Origin: CAWIMX01 sp963837345
Lineage (GTDB): Bacteria > Acidobacteriota > Vicinamibacteria > Vicinamibacterales > CAVVIG01
Reading direction: 5' to 3'
DNA: 64,000 nucleotides
Assembly: GCA_963837345.1 (NCBI GenBank)
Contig: CAWIMX010000001.1
Coordinates: forward strand, 620,001-684,000
The notes beneath the pieces were generated by a model. It was not told the origin of the DNA. It worked only from the letters and a program-made list of their open reading frames with translations, and did no database searches. How positions within the stretch are numbered: the first letter of the stretch is position 1; every line of letters begins with the position of its first letter. Both the position numbers and the translations under genes were made by a program. This document shows, in pieces, positions 9,253 through 16,882 of this stretch.

Positions 9253-10155
9253 GGAAAGTGGTCATCGCCGGCGGAAGCGGCTGGCTGGGGCAGGCGCTCG
9301 CCGCCGAGGTCGTTGCGCGCGGCGACCAGGCGGTCGTGCTCACGCGCGGCACCTCGGTGCCGATCGGCCGCGCGGTCTCGTGGAATCCCTCGTCGTTCGC
9401 GCTCAGACCGTGGGCGGAAGAGATTGACGGAGCCGACGCCGTCGTGAATCTGGCCGGAGAGCTGATCGCGGGCGCGCGCTGGACCGCGTCACGCAAGCGT
9501 GCGCTCACGTCGAGCCGCATCCAGCCGACCTCGCGCCTCGTCGACGCGATCCTCGCGGCCGCCGCGCCGCCGCCAGTCTTCGTGAGCGCGTCGGGCGTCG
9601 GCTATTACGGCGCCCGCGGCGACGCCACGGTCACTGAAGCCGACGGACCGGGGTCGGATTTCCTCGCGGAGCTGTGCGCGCAGTGGGAGGCCGAGGCCGA
9701 GCGCGCGGGACGGCACACGCGGGTCGTCGTGCTTCGCACCGCGCCGGTGCTCGAACAGGGCGGCGGCATGCTGGCGCCGATGCTGCTGCCGTTCAAGCTC
9801 GGCGCCGGCGGGCCGGTGGGATCGGGCCGCCAGGTACTGGCCCTGGATTCATCGGGCCGACTGGGTCAACCTGGCGCGCTGGGCGATCGCGACGCCGGCC
9901 GTCAAGGGCCCGCTCAACGCGGCGGCGCCCAATCCGGTCACGAGCCGCGACTTCACGCGCGCGCTCGGCCGGGCTCTGCACCGGCCGGCGGTGCTGCCGA
10001 CACCGGCGTTCGTGCTCCGGCTCATGTTCGGCGAAATGGCCGACGTCGCGCTCCTCTCGGGGCAGCGCGCCGTACCGGAGGCGGCCGAGCGCCTCGGGTT
10101 TGCGTTTCGCTATCCCCGCCTCGACCAGGCGCTGGCCGCGATCTTCAGCCGATAA
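9249..10155 (+). CDS. TIGR01777-type NAD(P)-dependent epimerase (YfcH-like), interrupted by a 1-bp insertion
   Basis: Begins at a GTG overlapping the transporter stop, with the Rossmann motif VVIAGGSGWLGQAL and the family motif 'VSASGVGYYGARGD'. The frame breaks at 9833-9834: CAGGTACTGG should read CAGTACTGG. Removing one G gives GSGRQYWPWIHRADWVNLAR, exactly the family pattern, and the frame then runs to TAA at 10153-10155, ending in PRLDQALAAIFSR (301 aa corrected). As deposited, the unrepaired frame reads out of phase to 10244. Both halves keep normal codon bias, so the break is very recent or a sequencing error. These enzymes are SDR-family proteins of largely unknown substrate. Confidence 0.85.
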
Positions 10156-10216
10156 CCCCCGCGATCCCGGGCACGACCGACGAACCGCAGAGACACGGCG
10201 ACGCCCAAAGTGTCAC

Positions 10217-10247
10217 TTGCCTGGCGCCCTCATTGGCGGCATGATAC
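10217..10247 (+). promoter_or_regulatory. Possible promoter upstream of the spermidine-synthase-like gene
   Basis: TTGCCT at 10217-10222 resembles a -35 box and TGATAC at 10242-10247 a weak -10 box, with 19-bp spacing, about 65 bp before the ATG at 10312. The rest of the 156-bp gap contains the semi-repeated AGTCAGGTAAGCCAAGTC / GGTCAGGTA and no coding signal. Weak match; listed only as a candidate. Confidence 0.2.
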
Positions 10248-10311
10248 GCCTTCCTGGGACGATTCCATTTCCTCAAGCGAGTCAGGTAAGCCAAGTCGGT
10301 CAGGTACCGGT

Positions 10312-12714
10312 ATGCCCATTCTGCCGTTTCTCCTCGTGCTCTTCGTCGCGAGCGGCTGTGCCGCCCTCATCTACGAGGTGGTCTGGTTCCAGCTGCTCAC
10401 ATTGATCGTCGGTTCCTCGGCGGTCTCGATGGGCGTGGTGCTCGCCACATTCATGGGCGGCATGTGTCTCGGCAGCCTCGGGCTGGCGCGCGTCGTCTCG
10501 CCGCGAACCCATCCGCTCCGCGTCTACGCGATGCTCGAGGCCGGTATCGGCGTTTTCGGCCTGCTGATTCTGTTCGGCCTGCCGTACGCCGGCGGCCTCT
10601 ACATCGCCATCGGCGGGCCGGGACCCATCGGTCTCGTGGTGCGAGCCATCTTCTGCGCGATCTGTCTGCTGCCGCCCACCATGATGATGGGCGCCACGCT
10701 GCCGGCGGCCTCGCGCTTCGTGAAATCCACGCCGGAAGGCGTCTCCTGGCTCGGCTTCTTCTACGGCGGCAATACCTTCGGCGCCGTGGTCGGCACGCTC
10801 GTCGCCGGCTTCTACCTGCTCCGCGTCCACGACTCGGCGGTCGCCACATACGCGGCGGTCGGCTTGAATGCAGCCGTGGCGATCATCGGCCTGACCCTCT
10901 CGGAATCCGCCCCATACACTCCTGAAGACGAGGCGACCGCCGCGTCGCCCGCCGGCATTCCACGGGAAGCGCGGCCCGTGCTCCTCGTGATCGCGCTCTC
11001 GGGGTTCACGGCGCTCGCCAGCGAAGTGGTCTGGACGCGGCTGCTGGCGCTCCTCCTCGGCGGCACGGTGTACACCTTCTCGCTGATTCTGGGCGCCATC
11101 CTGATCGGCCTCGGCATCGGCAGCAGCCTCGGCGCGCTGGTGAGCCGCGCCGTGTCCAGCCCGCGTACTGCGCTCGCCTGGTGTCAATTCCTGCTCGCCG
11201 CCGCCCTCGCCTGGGCGGGGTTCACGCTCACGCACCAGCTGCCGTTCTGGCCCGTCGACCCGGAGCTCGCCTCCGGCTCGGTCCTCTTCCAGGCCGACCT
11301 CGCGCGCTGCCTCTGGGTGACGCTGCCCGCCGCGTGCCTGTGGGGCGCGAGCTTCCCGCTCGCGCTCGCGGCCGTCGCCTCGAACGGCCAGGATCCCGGG
11401 CGCCTCGTGGGCATCGTCTACGCGGCGAATACGCTCGGCGCGATCGGCGGCGCGCTCGCCGGATCGCTCGTGCTCATTGCGACGATCGGCACGCAGCACA
11501 CGCAGTGGCTGCTCATCGGCGTCGCGTCGGCGAGCGCGCTCGTGGCCACCTGGCCCGCCGAGCGCACCCGCCACGAGCAGCAGCGGCTCATCGTCCGGGC
11601 GGTGGGCGTCGCGGTGATCATGCTGGCGCTGCAGTCGCTCGTCGCCCCCGTTCCGGAGCTCCTCGTGGCCTACGGGCGGTTCGCAGCGATGCGCCAGTCG
11701 GATCACGGCGACATCATCTACGTCGGCGAGGGCATGAACTCGTCGATGGCCGTGTCGCGACTGTCGAACGGCGTGCTCAATTATCACAATGCCGGCAAGA
11801 TCCAGGCGTCGAGCGAGCCGCAGGACATGCGCCTCCAGCGGATGCTCGGCCACATGACGACGCTGATCCCGGCGAAGGCCGACACGGTCCTCGTGATCGG
11901 CTGCGGCGCCGGCGTCACGGCCGGCGCCGTCAGCGTGGATCCCGTCGTCACCAACCAGATCATCGCGGAAATCGAACCGCTCGTGCCGCAGGTGGTGTCC
12001 ACGTATTTCTCCGAGCACAACTTCAACGTCGTCAACAATCCCAAGGTGCACGTCCACACCGACGACGCGCGGCATTTCCTCCTCACGACGAGCGACATGT
12101 TCGACGCCATCACCTCGGATCCCTTCGATCCCTGGGTGAAAGGCGCAGCCACGCTATATACGAAGGAATTCTTCGAGCTCGCGAAGGAGCACCTCAATCC
12201 GGGCGGCGTCGTCACCGTGTTCGTCCAGCTCTACGAGAGCAACACCGAGGCAGTCAAGAGCGAGATCGGGACGTTTTTCGACGCGTTCCCGAACGGGATG
12301 GTGTTCGCCAATACCGACAATGGGCTGGGGTACGACGTCGTGCTGGTCGGCCAGGTCGAGAAGACGCACATCAATCTCGACGAGATCGATGAACGCCTGA
12401 ATCGTCCCGAGTATGCAACGGTGCGGAAGTCGCTGTCCGAGATCGGCTTCAACTCGGCGGAGGAGCTGTTCGCGACCTACCTGGGCAACGCGGAGGATCT
12501 GCAGCCGTGGCTGATCGACGCGCAGATCAACCGCGACCGCAACCTGCGCCTGCAGTATCTGGCGGGGCTCGGGTTGAACCTCTACGAGCAGGACGCGATC
12601 TATCGGCAGATGCTGCCGTTCCGGCATTTCCCGGACGACCTGTTCACGGGATCGTCGGACAAGATCGACTACGTCCGGAACGCCACCATGTTTCCGTTCA
12701 CGCCGGTGGAGTGA
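10312..12714 (+). CDS. Membrane-fused spermidine-synthase-like protein
   Basis: 800 aa from ATG 10312, where the hydrophobic N-terminus MPILPFLLVLFVASGCAALIYE begins. The first 480 residues hold about 12-14 transmembrane segments arranged as two similar halves: 'SGCAALIYEVVWFQLL' near the start and 'SGFTALASEVVWTRLL' about 230 residues later. The soluble part has the spermidine-synthase-like Rossmann motif VLVIGCGAGVTAGA, an acidic 'IIAEIEPLV', and 'DDARHFLLTT'. Such fusions are widespread and their reaction is mostly unproven; polyamine transfer or a SAM-related reaction are possibilities. The last 120 residues are soluble and unassigned. The gene is convergent with the esterase gene across a hairpin. 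Confidence 0.85.
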   Translation: MPILPFLLVLFVASGCAALIYEVVWFQLLTLIVGSSAVSMGVVLATFMGGMCLGSLGLARVVSPRTHPLRVYAMLEAGIGVFGLLILFGLPYAGGLYIAIGGPGPIGLVVRAIFCAICLLPPTMMMGATLPAASRFVKSTPEGVSWLGFFYGGNTFGAVVGTLVAGFYLLRVHDSAVATYAAVGLNAAVAIIGLTLSESAPYTPEDEATAASPAGIPREARPVLLVIALSGFTALASEVVWTRLLALLLGGTVYTFSLILGAILIGLGIGSSLGALVSRAVSSPRTALAWCQFLLAAALAWAGFTLTHQLPFWPVDPELASGSVLFQADLARCLWVTLPAACLWGASFPLALAAVASNGQDPGRLVGIVYAANTLGAIGGALAGSLVLIATIGTQHTQWLLIGVASASALVATWPAERTRHEQQRLIVRAVGVAVIMLALQSLVAPVPELLVAYGRFAAMRQSDHGDIIYVGEGMNSSMAVSRLSNGVLNYHNAGKIQASSEPQDMRLQRMLGHMTTLIPAKADTVLVIGCGAGVTAGAVSVDPVVTNQIIAEIEPLVPQVVSTYFSEHNFNVVNNPKVHVHTDDARHFLLTTSDMFDAITSDPFDPWVKGAATLYTKEFFELAKEHLNPGGVVTVFVQLYESNTEAVKSEIGTFFDAFPNGMVFANTDNGLGYDVVLVGQVEKTHINLDEIDERLNRPEYATVRKSLSEIGFNSAEELFATYLGNAEDLQPWLIDAQINRDRNLRLQYLAGLGLNLYEQDAIYRQMLPFRHFPDDLFTGSSDKIDYVRNATMFPFTPVE

Positions 12715-12765
12715 GGGAGGCCGGAAAGCTCAGGAACCCCGGGAGCTGAAGACCGACTTCGAGTT

Positions 12766-12797
12766 CCGCGGGCCCGGCCTTTCGATCGGGCCCGCGG
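12766..12797. terminator. Hairpin between convergent genes, probable bidirectional terminator
   Basis: A perfect 11-bp inverted repeat, CCGCGGGCCCG paired with CGGGCCCGCGG, encloses a 10-base loop (12777-12786). It lies between the + strand gene ending at 12714 and the - strand esterase ending at 12827. No T tract follows on either strand, so intrinsic termination would be weak or factor-assisted. Confidence 0.6.
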
Positions 12798-12826
12798 GTC
12801 AGCTCGCGCCGCCATCGGCACAAACG

Positions 12827-14552
12827 TCAGTTCGGCAGGTTGTCGAGCGTCCCGTTCTTCACGTCCGTCACGATGTTGTGGAGCTCCTGCGTGTAGTCGG
12901 TGTTGAACCGTTCCCAGTCGTCCCTGCAGGCCCAGGAGCCCGGCGTGTTCGGATCGCCGTGGCCCACGTAGCGCGCAATCTTCGGATAGACACAGACCCG
13001 GCGGGTCTTGTCCGCGACCGAACCCGCGAAGTGAGACGCGATGAGCTGGTCGGGTGCGATGCCCTGCACCGCCCACCGGTCGAGGGCGGCCAGAATGTCG
13101 TGGTCGGCGTCGAGTGGCCCGACGGCATTGTTCAGGGTATAGGCGAAGCTCGAGTTCGGCCCCTCGCCGCCACCGCAGTGGTTGACGCCAGGGGCCATGA
13201 AGAGACGGAAGAAGTCCTGCGTCTCTGCCAGATACTCCCGACGATGCGCGTGCAGGCGGCCGTTCGCGCCGGCCTCGTCGGTGAGTCCGGGCAGATGCAG
13301 CCCACCGCCCGTGACGGCGACGACGCTGTTGTAGTAGTTGACACTGTTGCGGGGCTCGAGCGTCGTGTCGGTCCAGCCGTGCCACATCAGCAGCTTGCCG
13401 CCTCGCGCCTTGAACGCGCTGAGATCGGGATCGTTCGAATCGATCAGCCCTGACAGCTGGGCATCGAGAAACGCCACGTCGCTGTCGAAATCGAAGGTGT
13501 GGAAATCGAACGTCGGATCCGTGAACGCCACGTTCTGAAAGAGATTGTTCACGAAGGCGCCGAATCCGGCCCACCCGAATTCGCTCCCACGCTCGAATCC
13601 GGGAAACAGGCTTTGCCCCGTCCTCGGATTGCTGGGGCCGGCATAGACCTGCTCGACGGCGTCCACTTCCTCGGCGGTGAGACAGTTCGGACCGTCGGGG
13701 CCCTTGCACAGCAGCGACTTCGGCTTGAACTGGCAGCTCTGCGGCTCGTTGAGATACCCGTCGCCGGCCACGCCGCCATCGCGGCCGCCGCACTGCGCGA
13801 CGACGGCCGCGGTGATCGTCGCTCGCTTCGCCGGGTCGAGATGCTCGAGCGCGAGGGCGCGCCAGATGAACTCCACGTCCTGGTGGGTCCACTGGTTCCA
13901 CGGCGCCCCGGCGATGATCGCCTCGTAGTCGTCCGGATAGCGCTGCGCTTCCATGAGCGCCTCGTGGCCGCCGTTCGAGCAGCCGTGGAAGTACCGAGTG
14001 TTGCGGGCCGCTGGCGTAGAACGCCGCCACGATCGCCTTGCTCGCCTCTGCCGTGACGTGATCCCCCCGATAGGCGTAGTCGATCAGCTTCTCGGGATGT
14101 CCGAGCGCCCAGTTGGCGTTGGTCGCAAAGTGTCCGAGATTGGAATTGGCGACGGCATAGCCGGCCTGGAGCGACCGCACCATCGACGTGTGCCAGATGG
14201 CGCCGGTGAGCGCGCCGTTGCCGACGCCCAGGAACTTGCCGTTCCAGTGCACCGCCTCCGGCATCCACAGCTCCATCGCGATTTCCGAGTCGGCGGTCGG
14301 AGCGAGCGTCGCCGTCACCTTGCAGAACGCGAATGGCGCCGACACCACGATCGTCGCCGATCCGCTGCTCGCCGTCGTGGTGAACGGCGCCGTGATGTCC
14401 GTCGCCGACGTGATCGTGCCACCCGCGAGAGAGAATCCAAGGAGGCTGGTGCACGATGTCGCCGCGCCGATCGGCGGCCCAGACGCAAACCAGGCCGCCG
14501 ACACCATGATGGAGAACGAGGCTGCCGCTGCAATTCTCTTCCACGGCCGCAT
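12827..14552 (-). CDS. Secreted tannase / feruloyl esterase family hydrolase, interrupted by a 1-bp insertion
   Basis: The start ATG at 14552 is preceded by AGGAGGAGGAACCCC, a strong ribosome-binding site, and begins MRPWKR plus a hydrophobic signal peptide ending near GPPIGA. The frame breaks at + strand 13994-13995. On the coding strand CACTCGGTACTTC should read CACTCGTACTTC, giving GPQHSYFHGCSNGGHEALME, which holds the nucleophile serine of the G-C-S-N-G-G motif and 'AQRYPDDYEAIIAGAPW'. The catalytic-triad region continues with 'WHGWTDTTLEPRNSVNYY' and 'GVNHCGGGEGP' (the His). Corrected length is 574 aa, normal for the family. Family members cleave gallate or ferulate esters of plant phenolics, so it probably acts on plant-derived esters outside the cytoplasm. 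Confidence 0.87.
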
Positions 14553-14651
14553 GGGGTTCCTCCTCCTGCCGGCCAATCGGCAGCCGGCAGTCTAGCGACA
14601 CCCCCGCCGTGGGTTCAATGAAATTGCATGGTTGAGGTGGTCCTCAGCCTT

Positions 14652-15695
14652 CTACTGGGTCTGCAGCATCCCGCTGTTGTTGCGCTTCGGCACCTGGCCC
14701 ACGGGAATGGTCGCCACCACGGTCATCGTCTTGTTGTCGACCACGACCGTGGCGTTCTTGCCCGCGACCGCGACGTAGAGCGCCTTGCCGTCGGGCGGAA
14801 TGGTGAGCCACTCCGGGTGCGAGCCCACGATCACCGTCTTCAGGAGCTTGTAGTCGGGCAGCGAGTACGCGGCGACATAGTCGTAGTACTTGCTCGTGGC
14901 CCACAGCATCTTGCCGTCGGGCGTGACGGCCAGGCCGTGCGCAGGCGACCCCTGGATGCCGTCGGTGACCCGCGTCTCGCCGGGAATGTCGGGCAGCGTC
15001 ACGCGGCTCACTTCCTTGTGCGTGGCGAAGTCCACCACGGCGAAGCCGTGGAAGTTGGACAGCTGCACGATGATGTCCTTGGTGGAGCCGTCGGGATTCT
15101 TCGTGAAGACCATTGGACGGATGCCGCTCGACTCCTTCAGCGACCAGACCACCGTTTCGGTCTGCCGATCGATCACGCTGATCACGCTCGACGCAACCGA
15201 GCCCGACACGGCGTACTTGTCGTCGGGCGTCACGTACACGTTGTGCACAGCGCCTTCCACCGGGATCTTCTTCACATTGGTGAGCGTGGCCACGTCGATC
15301 ACGTCCACGGCGCCCGGCGGCTGCGCGATGCCGACATACACCCGCTTGCCGTCCTTGCTGGCGTCGAGGTTGTTCGGATGGCCGCTGAGCGGAATGCGTT
15401 TGACGATCTGCAGCGTCTTCGCGTCCACCACGTCGAGCGTGCTGAGCGACTCGTCCGTGACATAGATGCGGCTGCCATCGGGCGCCAGCGTGACGCCGTG
15501 CGGCACTTCGATGTCGTTGATCACGCCGACGACCTTGTTCGTGGCGGGGTCGATCACATGGACGTTGTCGCCGGCCGCGTTGGTCTGGACGACGCGGGCC
15601 GCCTCGGCCGCGACGGCCGCGGCAGGCACCGCGGTCAGAAGAGCGGCGGCCAGCACGACGGACCGCCGGATGCCGCTCGCGAATGCGCCTCTCAT
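14652..15695 (-). CDS. Secreted YncE-like beta-propeller protein
   Basis: 347 aa. ATG 15695 has the ribosome-binding sequence GGGAGGTAGAG immediately before it and overlies the end of the cytochrome-like gene by two bases short of contact. An upstream in-frame ATG at 15746 lies inside that gene and is less likely. The signal peptide is SVVLAAALLTAVPAAAVAAEA. Seven or so blades follow, each with 'DPATNKVVGVI', 'GTHPNNL'-like and 'PDGKALYVAV' elements (YVTN/YncE pattern). No enzymatic residues are evident. Proteins of this family often accompany periplasmic cytochromes and PQQ enzymes. It is last in a module behind the cytochrome-like gene and a TonB-dependent receptor. Confidence 0.85.
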   Translation of the reverse strand: MRGAFASGIRRSVVLAAALLTAVPAAAVAAEAARVVQTNAAGDNVHVIDPATNKVVGVINDIEVPHGVTLAPDGSRIYVTDESLSTLDVVDAKTLQIVKRIPLSGHPNNLDASKDGKRVYVGIAQPPGAVDVIDVATLTNVKKIPVEGAVHNVYVTPDDKYAVSGSVASSVISVIDRQTETVVWSLKESSGIRPMVFTKNPDGSTKDIIVQLSNFHGFAVVDFATHKEVSRVTLPDIPGETRVTDGIQGSPAHGLAVTPDGKMLWATSKYYDYVAAYSLPDYKLLKTVIVGSHPEWLTIPPDGKALYVAVAGKNATVVVDNKTMTVVATIPVGQVPKRNNSGMLQTQ

Positions 15696-15697
15696 CT

Positions 15698-16870
15698 CTA
15701 CCTCCCGAGCTTCTCGCCCCGCACCCAGGCGGCCAGCGTCTGCCACTCCGGATCACTCTGTGACGTCCAGTGCTTGCCGCCGGCGTGGAAGGGATCCCCG
15801 CCCGCGTCGGCGGCCAGGGGATGCATCAGCAACCGGCTCGCCAGCGGATCGCCGGGCACGACCACCCGCTGCCACGATTCGAAGTTCTGCCGCGACTGCT
15901 CCTCGGTCCACGTCGTGGCGCCCGGGGGCAGCGCCTGAAGGCGCGGATTGCCGCTCGAATGGCACACGATGCACCGCGCGTTGCCCGGCCGCTTCTTGAG
16001 AAAGATGGGCTGCACCCGCTCGCGGAAGAATGCGAAGTCCAGCTGAACGGGCGCCGGGGCATCGGCTGCCGCCGCCGCGTTGCCCGTGCGGGCCCAGGCC
16101 GCCAGCGTCTGCCACTCCGGGTTGTCCTGGGAGGTCCAGAACTTGCCGCCGGTGTGCGCGGGATCGCCGCCGGCGTCGGCGGCGAGGGGATGCTTGAGCA
16201 GCGGGCTCGCGGCCGGATTGCCCGGCACGACCAGCTTCGACACGACGTCGAAGTTCTGGCGCGACTGCGCTTCGGTCCAGCTCGTGGCGCCGCTCGCGAG
16301 CGGCTGCAGCCGCATTCGGGTGGCCACGCGCGCGTGGCAGCTCACGCAGGCGCTGCCGCTGCCTTCGTCCGGCGCGCGCGGCTTGAGGAAGATGGGCTCG
16401 ACGCGCGTCCGGTAGAACTCGAAATCGAGCGTCGACGCGCCAGACGAGGCGGCGGCGGGCGCGCCGGTCCGCACCCATGCTGCGAGCGTCTGCCACTCGG
16501 GATCGCTCTGCGATTGCCAGTGCTTCCCGCCGGCGTGGAACGGGTCGCCGCCCGCCTCGGCGGCGAGCGGATGCATCAGCAGGCGGCTGGCCAGCGGATC
16601 GCCCGGGACGACCACGCGCTGCCACGATTCGAAGTTCTTCCGCGACTGCTCCTCGTTCCACGTCGTGGCGCCCGGCGACAGCGGCTGCAGCCGCGGATTG
16701 CCGCTCTCATGGCAGACGATGCAGCGGGCGTTGCCCGGACGTTTCGCCAGGAAGATGGGCTGGACCTTCGTCTTGAAGAACTCGTAATCGAGCGACGAGG
16801 TGGGCGGCGTGGCCGGCTGCTGCGCGAGCAGCGCGGCCACGATCGGAAGCCAGATGAACAAGGACATCAC
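15698..16870 (-). CDS. Periplasmic protein with three tandem cytochrome-c-like domains
   Basis: 390 aa with an N-terminal hydrophobic leader (MMSLFIWLPIVAALLAQQ). Three repeats of about 120 residues follow, each starting 'LDxxFFxxxVxPIFLxxR', carrying one haem-attachment motif (CIVCH, CVSCH, CIVCH) and ending 'GGKxWxSQxxPEWQTLAAWxR'. The first and third repeats are nearly identical even in DNA, while the middle one is diverged and has a small insertion before its CVSCH (PRAPDEGSGSA). A recent duplication or gene conversion of the outer units is implied. Expected to bind three c-type haems in the periplasm; a distal axial ligand cannot be fixed from sequence. Sits between a TonB-dependent receptor and a propeller gene on the same strand. 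Confidence 0.82.
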   Translation of the reverse strand: MMSLFIWLPIVAALLAQQPATPPTSSLDYEFFKTKVQPIFLAKRPGNARCIVCHESGNPRLQPLSPGATTWNEEQSRKNFESWQRVVVPGDPLASRLLMHPLAAEAGGDPFHAGGKHWQSQSDPEWQTLAAWVRTGAPAAASSGASTLDFEFYRTRVEPIFLKPRAPDEGSGSACVSCHARVATRMRLQPLASGATSWTEAQSRQNFDVVSKLVVPGNPAASPLLKHPLAADAGGDPAHTGGKFWTSQDNPEWQTLAAWARTGNAAAAADAPAPVQLDFAFFRERVQPIFLKKRPGNARCIVCHSSGNPRLQALPPGATTWTEEQSRQNFESWQRVVVPGDPLASRLLMHPLAADAGGDPFHAGGKHWTSQSDPEWQTLAAWVRGEKLGR

Positions 16871-16882
16871 GGTGTCGGGCCC

